NCBI GenBank assembly: GCA_044464225.1
Contig: JBIQLN010000001.1
Location: 62,001 to 126,000 of the forward strand
Origin: 66-474 sp044464225
GTDB lineage: Bacteria > Pseudomonadota > Gammaproteobacteria > Xanthomonadales > Rhodanobacteraceae
DNA: 64,000 nucleotides
Reading direction: 5' to 3'
Shown: piece by piece, positions 28,143 to 37,219 of the stretch
Layout of the letters: each line of letters begins with the position of its first letter
Numbering within the stretch: position 1 is the first letter of the stretch
Translations under genes and position numbers: made by a program
The notes under the pieces: generated by a model
Databases searched by the model: none
The model's input: only the letters and a program-made list of their open reading frames with translations
What the model was told of the DNA's origin: nothing

Positions 28143-29528
28143 ATGGCGAAGCCCGCCGCCCGGCGCATCTACGCGCTGGACACCAATGTTCTGTTGCACG
28201 ATCCGACCGCGCTGTTCCGCTTCGAAGAGCACGACGTGTTCATCCCGATGACGGTGCTGGAGGAACTGGACGAAAAGAAGCAGGGTGTTTCGGAAGTCGC
28301 GCGCAACGCCCGACAGGCCAGTCGCTTCCTCAACGAACTGATCGAACGCAACAACAGCCACGGCATCGCCGATGGCGTTCCTCTCGCGCAACCCGACGGC
28401 ATCAAGCTGCGCAGTGGCGGCGCCAACGGACGGCTCTATTTCCAGACGCAAACCGCCAACGGACAGGGCAAGGCCGACAACCGTATCCTTGCCGCGATCC
28501 TGGACCTGCGGGAACACCATCCCGAAGCCGCGGTGGCGCTGGTGTCCAAGGACATCAACCTGCGCATCAAGGCGACCATCTTCGGGATCGCCGCGGAGGA
28601 CTACGAGAACGACCGCGCCCTCGACGATTTCTCGCTGCTGTACACCGGCTCTGCCGAGCTGCCGGCCGATTTCTGGGACCGGCACCCGGACCTGCGCTCG
28701 TGGTCGGAACGCGGGCAGACGTTCTACGAATTGAAGCCGCGCGACGACGAGAACTGGCAGCCCAACGAATGCCTGTACCTGCCCGGCGAAAACAGCGTCG
28801 AACTGCGGGTGCTCGACCATGCGGGCGACAAGACCAAACTGGCGCTGCTGCACGACTACACCAGCAGCGCGCACAGCGTGTGGGGCATCGCAGCGCGCAA
28901 CCGCGAACAGAACTTCGCGCTGAACATGCTGATGGACCCCGATATCGACTTCGTGACCCTGCTCGGCACCGCCGGCACCGGCAAGACCCTGCTGGCGCTG
29001 GCGGCGGGCCTGGCGCAGGTGATGGACCAGCAGCGTTACCGCGAAATCATCATGACCCGCGCCACCGTGTCGGTCGGCGAGGACATCGGCTTCCTGCCCG
29101 GCACCGAAGAGGAAAAGATGACGCCCTGGATGGGCGCGCTCACCGACAACCTCGAAGTGCTGACCAACCCCGAGGAGGGCGGTTCGTGGGGACGCCAGGC
29201 AACCAACGATCTGCTGGCCTCGCGCATCAAGATCCGTTCGCTCAATTTCATGCGCGGACGCACCTTCCTGTCGCGCTACCTGATCATCGACGAGGCGCAG
29301 AACCTGACCCCCAAGCAGATGAAGACGCTGGTCACGCGGGCCGGCCCGGGCACCAAGATCGTGTGCCTCGGCAACGTCGAGCAGATCGACACGCCGTACC
29401 TGACCGAAACGACGTCGGGGCTCACCTACGCGGTGGACCGTTTCAAGCAATGGCCGCACGCCGCGCACATCACGCTGCGCCGCGGCGAGCGTTCGCGGCT
29501 TGCCGACTTCGCTTCCGAGGCGTTGTAA
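28143..29528 (+). CDS. PIN domain-PhoH ATPase fusion protein
   Basis: A 461-residue two-domain protein. An N-terminal PIN nuclease domain (about residues 10-140, RIYALDTNVLLHD with acidic metal ligands and an EELDEKK motif) is fused to a PhoH-type ATPase. The ATPase has Walker A LGTAGTGKTLLA near 276 and Walker B YLIIDEAQN. PIN-PhoH (PhoH2-like) proteins are proposed RNA unwinding and cleaving enzymes. I chose the ATG at 28143 because GGGAG precedes it. A GTG at 28065 overlapping the bcp stop would add a 26-residue Ser/Ala/Arg-rich leader. Confidence 0.92.
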   Translation: MAKPAARRIYALDTNVLLHDPTALFRFEEHDVFIPMTVLEELDEKKQGVSEVARNARQASRFLNELIERNNSHGIADGVPLAQPDGIKLRSGGANGRLYFQTQTANGQGKADNRILAAILDLREHHPEAAVALVSKDINLRIKATIFGIAAEDYENDRALDDFSLLYTGSAELPADFWDRHPDLRSWSERGQTFYELKPRDDENWQPNECLYLPGENSVELRVLDHAGDKTKLALLHDYTSSAHSVWGIAARNREQNFALNMLMDPDIDFVTLLGTAGTGKTLLALAAGLAQVMDQQRYREIIMTRATVSVGEDIGFLPGTEEEKMTPWMGALTDNLEVLTNPEEGGSWGRQATNDLLASRIKIRSLNFMRGRTFLSRYLIIDEAQNLTPKQMKTLVTRAGPGTKIVCLGNVEQIDTPYLTETTSGLTYAVDRFKQWPHAAHITLRRGERSRLADFASEAL

Positions 29529-29609
29529 GGGCCGGCCACATTCCCCTTGCGGGAATGGCGACGAAAAAGCCCATGCATTCGCCGGGCCGCGCGATCATCA
29601 TCCACGTAC

Positions 29610-30138
29610 ATGTACTTCCTCACCAGCGAACGCGTCGGGTTCCGCCATTGGCGCAAGGACGACATCGAATTGGCCATCGCGCTGTGGGGCGATCCCGAGG
29701 TGACCCGCTTCATCGATGCGCGCACGCCGCTGCAGATCGAACAAATACGGGGGAAACTCGCCGATGAACTGGCGCGACAGGAGCGTTTCGGATTCCAGTA
29801 CTGGCCCATTTTCCTGCGTTCGAATGCCGAGTACGTCGGCTGCTGCGGACTGCGCGAGAAACAGGCGGACGACGGCATCATGGAGTTCGGCGTCCATCTT
29901 CGCCGTTGCCATTGGGGGAAGGGTCTTGCGAGCGAAGCGGCACGCACGGTGATCGAGCATGCCTTCCAATGCTGTGGTGCCAGGCAACTGTTCGCCGGCC
30001 ACCACCCGCAGAACCAGGCCTCGGGGCGGATGTTGCGGAAGCTCGGCTTTCGGCTCATCGGCCACGAATTTTATCCACCCACCGGCCTGAACCACCCTTC
30101 CTACCTGCTCTCGCCCGACTCCGCGCCCCGGCCCATGC

Positions 30139-30152
<14 letters not shown>
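29610..30152 (+). CDS. GNAT-family N-acetyltransferase (RimJ/RimL-like)
   Basis: A 180-residue acetyltransferase with the acetyl-CoA pyrophosphate motif HWGKGLASEA near residue 110 and the C-terminal HHPQNQASGRMLRKLGF block, as in ribosomal-protein or small-molecule GNATs. The ATG at 29610 starts MYFLTSERVGFRHW, a typical beginning. The 3' end overlaps the thiD start by 14 bases in another frame. The substrate is unknown. Confidence 0.82.
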
Positions 30153-30936
<784 letters not shown>

Positions 30937-30966
30937 AATCGCCGCAACCCAACGCCGTCTTCCGTC

Positions 30967-31911
30967 ATGTCCGCGCTGCTGATCCTCCGCCTCGTCCTGC
31001 TCGGCCTGATCGCGCTGTTCCTGCTGAGTGCGCTCGCCGTGCATTTCCGCTCGCGGGTGCGCCTGAAACTCGGCCGCCAGCTGGCGAGCCACGCCACCGT
31101 GTTCGCGCCTTACAACCTGCTGATGTACGCGTTTTCCGCGGTGCCGGCCGGCGCGTTTCCCGACCGCAAGCGCTTCACGGCGGTCGACGTGCTGCGCGAG
31201 AACTGGAAGACGATCCGCGACGAAGCCGCCGGCCTGTTCGACCAGGGCCATATCCGTGACGCGCTGAAGGACGACGACGCCAGTTTCGCGTCGTTCCTCA
31301 AGGTCGGCTGGAAGCGCTTCTACGTGAAATGGTACGGCGAACCGTTGCCGTCGGCCCAGGCCCTGTGCCCGAAAACCGTGGAGTTGGTGAGTCGCATCCC
31401 GGGCGTCAAGGCCGCCATGTTCGCACTGCTGCCACCGGGCGCCACCTTGAATCCGCATCGCGACCCGTTCGCGGGTTCGCTGCGCTACCACCTCGGCCTG
31501 ATCACACCCAATTCGCGTGATTGCCACATCTTCGTGGACGGCCAGGAATACTTCTGGCGCGACGGCGAAGACGTGATCTTCGACGAAACCTGCGTGCACT
31601 GGGTCGAGAACAAGACCGACATGACGCGCGTGATCTTCTTCGCCGACATCGAACGCCCGCTGCGTTCGCGCGTGATGGCGTGGATCAATCACCACGTCGG
31701 GAATTTCATGGGCGCGATCACGGCTTCGCCCAACCAGGTCAGCGAGCGCACCGGCGCGATCAACCGCCTGTTCTCGGCACTGCGCCAGCGCCGCGAGAAA
31801 AGCCGCGGCTTCAAACAGCGTCATCGCAAGCTGTTCAAGGCGATGAAAGTCGCGGGCAGCGTGGCACTGTTGTGGATTCTGCTGCTGGCGCCGTGGCCGT
31901 TGCTGCCCTGA
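30967..31911 (+). CDS. lpxO: Lipid A 2-hydroxylase / aspartyl-asparaginyl beta-hydroxylase-like dioxygenase
   Basis: A 314-residue Fe(II)/2-oxoglutarate dioxygenase with an N-terminal membrane helix (LILRLVLLGLIALFLLSALAV) and a C-terminal hydrophobic segment (VALLWILLLAPWPLL). The catalytic domain has NPHRDPFAG, GLITPNSRDCHIFVDG and ETCVHWVEN, giving the metal-binding His/Asp/His set. LpxO adds a 2-hydroxyl group to a secondary acyl chain of lipid A in the inner membrane. A TAAAAT -10-like box lies at the end of thiD, about 27 bases upstream of the ATG. Confidence 0.88.
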   Translation: MSALLILRLVLLGLIALFLLSALAVHFRSRVRLKLGRQLASHATVFAPYNLLMYAFSAVPAGAFPDRKRFTAVDVLRENWKTIRDEAAGLFDQGHIRDALKDDDASFASFLKVGWKRFYVKWYGEPLPSAQALCPKTVELVSRIPGVKAAMFALLPPGATLNPHRDPFAGSLRYHLGLITPNSRDCHIFVDGQEYFWRDGEDVIFDETCVHWVENKTDMTRVIFFADIERPLRSRVMAWINHHVGNFMGAITASPNQVSERTGAINRLFSALRQRREKSRGFKQRHRKLFKAMKVAGSVALLWILLLAPWPLLP

Positions 31912-31914
31912 GGC

Positions 31915-31941
31915 TGTCACGCCGAGGCCGGCTTGCGCGTC
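31915..31941 (+). promoter_or_regulatory. ECF41-type promoter of the sigma-factor gene (autoregulation)
   Basis: TGTCACG, a 16-base spacer and CGTC. It matches the published ECF41 consensus as I recall it (TGTCACA with CGTC 16 bases on). Transcription would start about 31948, upstream of the GTG at 31970, supporting that start over the TTG at 31943. Confidence 0.7.
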
Positions 31942-31969
31942 CTTGAACAAACCGGCCGGAGTTCGGGAC

Positions 31970-32869
31970 GTGGATGGCAATACCGCTCTGTTCCAGCAAC
32001 ATCGCCCGCGGCTGTTCGGCCTCGCCTACCGGATGCTCGGCGTGCCCGCCGACGCGGAAGACGTGCTGCACGACGCGTGGCTGCGCTGGCAGGCGCAGGA
32101 CGCGGCGGCGCTGGATGATGCGGAGGCGTGGCTTATCACGGTGACCACGCGCATCGCGCTCGATCGCCTGCGGCGCGCCAAGACCGAGCGTGAACACTAT
32201 TCCGGTCCATGGCTGCCCGAACCGATGGACGAAGCAGCCAGTCCGCCGGACGCGGAGCTGGAGAGCAGCGAAACGCTCACGCTGTCGTTCCTGCTGCTGC
32301 TCGAACGCCTGAGTGCCGACGAGCGCGCCGCATTCCTGCTGCACGAAGTGTTCGATTACAGCCACGCCGAGGCGTCGGCGATCCTGGGCATCGAAGAAGA
32401 TGCCTGCCGCCAGCGCGTGCACCGCGCCAAGGCGCGGCTGCGCGAAGGGCGTCCGCGCTTCCACGTGGACGCGCCCGCACAACGTCGTCTGCTGCAACGT
32501 TTCGTCGCGGCGATGCGCCAGCCGAACGAAGCCACCATGCGCGCGCTGTTCGCGGAAGACGCGGTGCACGTAGCCGACGGCGGCGGCCTGGCGCGCGCGA
32601 CCTTGCATCCGCTGCATGGCGCCGAGCGGCTGGCGCGGCTGTACCTGCAGCTCGCGCGGCAGGCCCGCAAGGTGGAACTGCGCTACGAACTGCGCACGCT
32701 GAACGGCGCGCCCGCCCTGCTCTGCTGGCGCGACCGGCACTTGTTCTACGCGATGTGGGTCGATTGCGACGACGAACGGATCACCTCGGTCCACACGATC
32801 CGGCATCCCGGCAAGCTGGCGCGGATCGAGGCGGTCACGAAACACGAGGGCGGGACGTCCTTGCATTGA
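31970..32869 (+). CDS. ECF41-family RNA polymerase sigma factor (SigJ-like)
   Basis: A 299-residue extracytoplasmic-function sigma factor with regions 2 (RPRLFGLAYRMLGVPADAEDVLHDAWLRW, quoted in part) and 4 (SHAEASAILGIEEDACRQRVHRAKARL). A C-terminal SnoaL-like domain of about 110 residues replaces an anti-sigma factor. ECF41 hallmarks are present: the linker motif WLPEP near residue 81, ADGGG near 203 and a C-terminal HPGKL in place of NPDKL. In this family the extension regulates the sigma factor, and the neighbour is often a carboxymuconolactone-decarboxylase, oxidoreductase or epimerase gene, as here. Confidence 0.92.
   Translation: MDGNTALFQQHRPRLFGLAYRMLGVPADAEDVLHDAWLRWQAQDAAALDDAEAWLITVTTRIALDRLRRAKTEREHYSGPWLPEPMDEAASPPDAELESSETLTLSFLLLLERLSADERAAFLLHEVFDYSHAEASAILGIEEDACRQRVHRAKARLREGRPRFHVDAPAQRRLLQRFVAAMRQPNEATMRALFAEDAVHVADGGGLARATLHPLHGAERLARLYLQLARQARKVELRYELRTLNGAPALLCWRDRHLFYAMWVDCDDERITSVHTIRHPGKLARIEAVTKHEGGTSLH
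32833..32859 (+). promoter_or_regulatory. Second ECF41-type promoter, upstream of the AhpD-like gene
   Basis: GGTCACG, a 16-base spacer and CGTC, inside the end of the sigma-factor gene. Spacing is identical to the element at 31915-31941. Transcription would start about 32866, some 49 bases before the target ATG. Confidence 0.65.
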
Positions 32870-32870
32870 C

Positions 32871-32888
32871 TGACGGCAAACGCCGTCA
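32871..32888 (+). other. Leader hairpin of the AhpD-like gene
   Basis: A perfect 7-bp stem TGACGGC/GCCGTCA with an AAAC loop just after the predicted start of transcription. No T-run follows, so it is probably a leader structure and not a terminator. Confidence 0.4.
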
Positions 32889-32914
32889 CGTCAGTCCCAA
32901 TCCAAGGAGCCCCC

Positions 32915-33376
32915 ATGTCCCGTTTCATCCTCAAGAAGCACTTCGCCACCCTGCAGCCCCTGTTTGCGTTGGGCAAGCAACTGCATGAAGGCACGCTCGA
33001 ACCGAAGCTGCGCCACCTCGTCCTGATGCGCGTCTCGCAGATCAACGGCTGCGCCTACTGCCTCGACATGCACAGCAAGGATGCGCGCGCCGCGGGCGAA
33101 ACCGAACAACGCCTGTACGTGCTGCCGGCATGGCGCGAAGCATCGTTCTACAGCGCGCGCGAACGGGCCGCGCTGGCGTGGTGCGAAGCGCTCACGCAAC
33201 TTCCCACGCACGACCAATCCGTGCCCGACGCGTTGTACGAAGAAGCCCGCGCGCAATTCGACGAAAAGGAACTGGTCGACCTGACGCTGTTGGTGACGCT
33301 GATCAACAGCTGGAACCGGATCAACATCGCCGCACAACCCGAAGTCGGCGATTACCGGCCCGGAATGTTCGACTGA
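32915..33376 (+). CDS. Carboxymuconolactone decarboxylase / AhpD-like alkylhydroperoxidase
   Basis: A 153-residue all-helical protein of the CMD/AhpD superfamily. The redox motif is INGCAYCLDMHSKDAR, with a CxxC (about residues 46-49) and the following histidine, as in peroxidase-active AhpD proteins. A good ribosome-binding site (AAGGAG) precedes the ATG. It is the predicted target of the ECF41 sigma factor upstream. Family members reduce peroxides or act in stress defence; the substrate here is not known. Confidence 0.9.
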   Translation: MSRFILKKHFATLQPLFALGKQLHEGTLEPKLRHLVLMRVSQINGCAYCLDMHSKDARAAGETEQRLYVLPAWREASFYSARERAALAWCEALTQLPTHDQSVPDALYEEARAQFDEKELVDLTLLVTLINSWNRINIAAQPEVGDYRPGMFD

Positions 33377-33747
33377 GGTCGCGGGGCGTCGCAACGCGCG
33401 GGGCATGGCGAGCCGCGAAACGGTGATCACCCTCCCCTTGTCGCCATCCGCGCTGCCCTGAATGCGCGCGAATGGCGCGCCTTCATCACTGCCTCGACCG
33501 GCTGCATCGTTCGCAGATTCGACCGGCATTTCGCCGCTCGGCGCCATGCGATGGGGCAGATCGGGGGGCAGGACCTGCGCAGCGGCGCTGGGCTGCAGGG
33601 AGCGAAAGGCTTCGGGCCGCTCTGCCGGCAGATTCCGGCGTACCGGCCGATGTTGCCGATACCAGCGGATTCCCGCCATCCGCCGCTACGTCGAAAGCGA
33701 ATTAGACGGTTGCGGCGAGTCCTGCAACATCGCCTGATCGCGCGGCA
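33377..33747. other. 371-base gap without a recognisable gene
   Basis: It lies between the AhpD-like gene and the stop of the NAD-IDH gene. Several frames are open on both strands, as expected at high GC. None shows a known domain, a convincing start with ribosome-binding site, or a clear terminator. It may be a decayed gene or repeat. Confidence 0.5.
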
Positions 33748-34758
33748 TCAGCCGCGCACGCGCTCCACCAGTGCCTCGGCGAACGATTCGGTGGTGCCGC
33801 TGCCGCCGAGATCCGGCGTGACGCGGTCGTGGGCTTGCAGCGTGGCACGGATCGCGGTGCGGATGCGCGTGGCCTTGGCCGTCATGTCGAGGTGATCCAG
33901 CATTTCGGCGGCGGCCAGCAGCAGCGCGCAGGGATCGGCCACGTTCTTGCCCGCGATGTCGGGCGCCGAACCGTGCACGGCTTCGAAGATCGCCGCGTCC
34001 TTGCCGATGTTGGCGCCGGGCGCGAGGCCCAGGCCGCCCACCAGCCCCGCGCACAGGTCCGAAAGGATGTCGCCGAACAGGTTGGTGGTGACGATCACGT
34101 CGAACTGCCACGGGTTCATCACCAGCTGCATGCAGGTGTTGTCCACGATCATCTCGTTGGACTCGATCTGCGGATACTCCTTCGCGATTTCGCGCGCGAC
34201 GTCCAGGAACAGGCCGGATGCGGTCTTGATGATGTTGGCCTTGTGGACCGCGGTGACTTTCCTGCGCCCCTTCCGGACAGCCAGCTCGAACGCGTGGCGC
34301 ACGATCCGCGACGCGCCCCTGCGGGTGTTGCGCACGATCGATTGCGCGGTTTCGCCGTCATCGGACAGCGTCTGGCCTTCGGAAAGATAGGCGCCCTCGG
34401 TGTTTTCGCGCACCGTGATGATGTCGATGTCCTCGTAGCGCGCCTTGGTGCCGGGGAAACTGATCGCGGGGCGCACGTTCGCATACAGGTCGAAGTGCCG
34501 GCGCAATGCGACGTTGAGCGAGGAAAAGCCCTTGCCGATCGGCGTGGTCAGCGGCCCCTTCAAGGCGACGCCGTGTTTCGCGATCACGTCCAGCGTCGCC
34601 TGCGGCAGCAGCTCGCCGTGCTTTTCCAGCGCCACCATGCCAGCCTCGATGAACTCGTATTCGAGGCCGCATGCCAGCGCGTCCAGCACCTTCAGGGTCG
34701 CTTCCATGATTTCCGGTCCGATGCCGTCGCCACGGATCACTGCAATCGTCTGGCCCAC
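33748..34758 (-). CDS. icd: NAD-dependent isocitrate dehydrogenase
   Basis: A 336-residue beta-decarboxylating dehydrogenase of the isocitrate/isopropylmalate family. Motifs: IRGDGIGPEIM, the substrate loop RENTEGAYLSEGQ, the catalytic KANIIKTASGLF, the DNTCMQLVMNPWQFDVIVTTNLFGDILSD metal/NAD region (read in part), and EAVHGSAPDIAGK. Its length matches the homodimeric NAD-IDH of Xanthomonas. I chose the GTG at 34756-34758 because AAAGGAG precedes it by seven bases. It acts in the citric acid cycle. Isopropylmalate dehydrogenase is less likely given the EGQ loop and the lack of leu neighbours. Confidence 0.85.
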   Translation of the reverse strand: MGQTIAVIRGDGIGPEIMEATLKVLDALACGLEYEFIEAGMVALEKHGELLPQATLDVIAKHGVALKGPLTTPIGKGFSSLNVALRRHFDLYANVRPAISFPGTKARYEDIDIITVRENTEGAYLSEGQTLSDDGETAQSIVRNTRRGASRIVRHAFELAVRKGRRKVTAVHKANIIKTASGLFLDVAREIAKEYPQIESNEMIVDNTCMQLVMNPWQFDVIVTTNLFGDILSDLCAGLVGGLGLAPGANIGKDAAIFEAVHGSAPDIAGKNVADPCALLLAAAEMLDHLDMTAKATRIRTAIRATLQAHDRVTPDLGGSGTTESFAEALVERVRG

Positions 34759-34928
34759 GTGTGACTCCTTTGTTTCGCGATCGTCCCTGATCGCTGCTTC
34801 ACTGGGATGCTTCCGAGGCGCGCCGATGGCAGGGTCCACGGCCGTCCAGGGCCGGCGTCCCACAACAGCCGCTCCGTCAGGCGCATGGGCTTGACGGTTC
34901 GGAAAGGCAAAACGGGAATTATCGTGTG

Positions 34929-35198
34929 TTACGGCGTGGCTTGCAAAAGCTCGTTGAGCCGCCCGCTGCGATCGGCCGCGGCGAGCTGGTCGAATCCGCC
35001 GACATGGGTGCCGTTGATGAAGATCTGCGGCACGGTGCGGGCGCCGGGCGCGCGGTCCAGCATCTCGGCGCGCGCCGCCGGATCGATGTCGATCCGCCGT
35101 TCGCGCCACTCGAGTCCCCTGGCCTTCAACAGGTTCTTCGCGGCCATGCAGTAACCGCAGGCCGCGGTGGAGTAGATTTCGATACTGGCCATGGCCAC
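34929..35198 (-). CDS. grxC: Glutaredoxin, GrxC-like
   Basis: An 89-residue thioredoxin-fold protein that reduces disulfides with glutathione. The active site is CGYC in place of the usual CPYC, followed by the conserved TVPQIFINGTHVGGFDQL cis-proline and glutathione-binding block. Two ATGs, at 35198 and 35192, are possible. Replacement of the active-site proline by glycine should alter the redox potential; that is inference. It is divergent from the M48 protease gene. Confidence 0.92.
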   Translation of the reverse strand: MAMASIEIYSTAACGYCMAAKNLLKARGLEWRERRIDIDPAARAEMLDRAPGARTVPQIFINGTHVGGFDQLAAADRSGRLNELLQATP

Positions 35199-35243
35199 AT
35201 ACGTGTCGGCAACGGCGCTATTTTACTCCCCCTGAACAGGGTG

Positions 35244-35290
35244 GAACCGAGAATGGCTGCGGGTTTCGGCCGGATCGGCCATTTCGGTTC
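35244..35290. repeat. Imperfect inverted repeat in a divergent promoter region
   Basis: Arms 35244-35257 and 35278-35290 pair over 13 bases with one bulged G, around a 20-base loop. It lies between the divergent glutaredoxin and M48 protease genes. A smaller GGTTC/GAACC repeat follows at 35286-35300. The role is unknown. Confidence 0.45.
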
Positions 35291-35346
35291 AGACTCGAAC
35301 CAAACGCAGCCCGGCAGGTCAAACTCCAGACACGTCCATCACCGCC

Positions 35347-37149
35347 ATGCCGAAGCGCTTCCACCCCTTGCTGACCCTGGCCGCGACGCTTGCCCTGTCG
35401 CTGCCGGCGCTCGCGCAGCAGAGCGACGTGCGCCTGCCCAGCCTCGGCAGTTCCGCCGACACGGTGATGTCGCCGCAGGAGGCGCAGGCCTACGGTGCCC
35501 AGTTCATGCGCGAGCTGCGCGCCGCACACCTGGTCATGGACGATCCCCAGGTCGACCAGTACCTGCGCGCGCTCGGATACCGGCTCGCCTCGGCCAGCAG
35601 CGATCCGGCCCAGTCGTACACGTTCACCGCCCTGAACGTGCCCGAGATCAACGCGTTCGCGACGTTCGGCGGCTACGTCTTCATCTTCTCGGGCATGTTC
35701 ACCCTTACCCAGAACCAGGACCAGCTTGCCGCGGTGTTGGCGCACGAACTGGCGCACGTCAGCCAGCACCACCTGCAGCGTGCAATCGAAGACCAGAAGA
35801 AAACCGCGCCGCTGTACGTGCTGGGCGCGTTCGCGGCGGCGCTGGCGGCTTCGCAGGTCAATTCCAGCGGCAACCGGGTGCAAACCCAACCATACGGCTA
35901 CGGCTACGGGAACACGCCGTACTCCCAAGGCATCGACCCCAGCGTCGGCGCGTTCTATTCCGTGCTGGCGATGATGCAACAGCACCAGATCGACTTCACC
36001 CGCAAGGACGAAGCCGAAGCCGACCACGTCGGCATCGACACGCTGGCCAAAGCCGGCTTCGACCCGATCGGCATGGCCACCGTGTTTGCGCACATGCAGT
36101 CGGTCCTGCGCCCCGGCGGGGATGGCGGCATGGCCGCGGGAAACATTCCGGACTTCCTGCAGAACCATCCCGTCTCGAGCGTGCGCATCGCCGATGCGCG
36201 GGCCCGCGCCCGCGTGCTGAAGAAGGAAATGAATTTGCGCATCGCCAAAGTCGACGGCGAGAAGCAATACGAAATGCTGGTCGACACCACCCGGCCGCCC
36301 GCGGCCGGGTTGCTGCCGCTGCCGTTCGTCAAAAACGGCGCGGCGCTGCTGGACCATTCCGCGCGCGGACCCAGCGAGCTGCAGTACGAATTGATGCGCG
36401 AGCGGGTGCGCGTACTGTCTTCCACCGACCCGCGATCGGTGCTCGATTACTACACGCGCAACATGGCCAGCAGCCAGAAATTCGCCGATGCACCGGCCAA
36501 CCGCTACGGTTACGCGCTGACCCTGCTGCAACTGAACAAGGCCTCCAAGGCCGTGCCCATCATGGCCGATCTGTCGAAGGAGCGGCCCGACAACCTCAGC
36601 CTCGCACTTGGACTCGCCGATGCCGAACGCCACGCCGGCCAGCGCAGCGACGCGCTGCAGCGCTATGCCTCGCTCAACGCGATGTGGCCGAACGACCCCG
36701 CGATCGTCCTGGACTACAGCCGCACGTTGCTCGACGACGGCAGCAAGGCAAGCGCCAAGATCGCCCAGGCGCTGTTGAAGCCCCTGCTCAATGACAATTC
36801 CGAACCTTCGCTGTATTCCGCCTACGGCCACGCCTGCCACGTCGCCGGAGACGACGTGCACGCCGGAATCGCGTACGCCGACGCCACGTTCCTGTCCGGC
36901 CACGCCGCCGACGCGCTGGACCAGTTGCACCGGCTGCTGAAACGCACCGATCTCGACTACTACAGCCGGGCGCAGATCGACGCGCGCATCGCCCAGGTCA
37001 CGCCGATCGTGCTTGAAATCCGGCGGCGACACCTGGACCAGGATCAGAACGGCAACGGCAACAGCTCGCTCCGGAACGATGGCTTGCCGTACCGGCAAAC
37101 CGGATTCCGGTTCGGTGCCTGCGCGGGCGCCACCTGCACGCAGCCTTGA
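35347..37149 (+). CDS. bepA: Periplasmic M48 metalloprotease with TPR region, BepA-like
   Basis: A 600-residue protein with a signal peptide (LLTLAATLALSLPALAQ). The peptidase domain carries HELAH near residue 133 and the third-ligand motif EAEADHVG near 222. Its C-terminal half has tetratricopeptide-like helices. This matches BepA/YfgC, the periplasmic quality-control protease and chaperone for outer-membrane protein assembly (LptD, BamA). An insertion rich in Gly/Tyr/Asn (QPYGYGYGNTPYSQG) lies between the two metal motifs. The C-terminal tail past residue 560 is charged and low-complexity. No operon partner is obvious. Confidence 0.87.
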   Translation: MPKRFHPLLTLAATLALSLPALAQQSDVRLPSLGSSADTVMSPQEAQAYGAQFMRELRAAHLVMDDPQVDQYLRALGYRLASASSDPAQSYTFTALNVPEINAFATFGGYVFIFSGMFTLTQNQDQLAAVLAHELAHVSQHHLQRAIEDQKKTAPLYVLGAFAAALAASQVNSSGNRVQTQPYGYGYGNTPYSQGIDPSVGAFYSVLAMMQQHQIDFTRKDEAEADHVGIDTLAKAGFDPIGMATVFAHMQSVLRPGGDGGMAAGNIPDFLQNHPVSSVRIADARARARVLKKEMNLRIAKVDGEKQYEMLVDTTRPPAAGLLPLPFVKNGAALLDHSARGPSELQYELMRERVRVLSSTDPRSVLDYYTRNMASSQKFADAPANRYGYALTLLQLNKASKAVPIMADLSKERPDNLSLALGLADAERHAGQRSDALQRYASLNAMWPNDPAIVLDYSRTLLDDGSKASAKIAQALLKPLLNDNSEPSLYSAYGHACHVAGDDVHAGIAYADATFLSGHAADALDQLHRLLKRTDLDYYSRAQIDARIAQVTPIVLEIRRRHLDQDQNGNGNSSLRNDGLPYRQTGFRFGACAGATCTQP

Positions 37150-37219
37150 ATCGGCGCGCCGCCCTGCCTGCGACGATGCGTTCGCTTATCATGCCGCTTT
37201 GGGCTTTGCGACGCGCACC

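Noticed and set aside
33590..33602. Partial match to the tRNA-Glu 3' end (GCAGGGAGCG) as a possible attachment site
   Set aside because: Only ten bases match and it is far outside the sugar island; expected by chance at this GC content.
34759..34928. Possible small gene between NAD-IDH and glutaredoxin
   Set aside because: Short open frames only, without ribosome-binding site or similarity; probably promoter and leader of the IDH gene.
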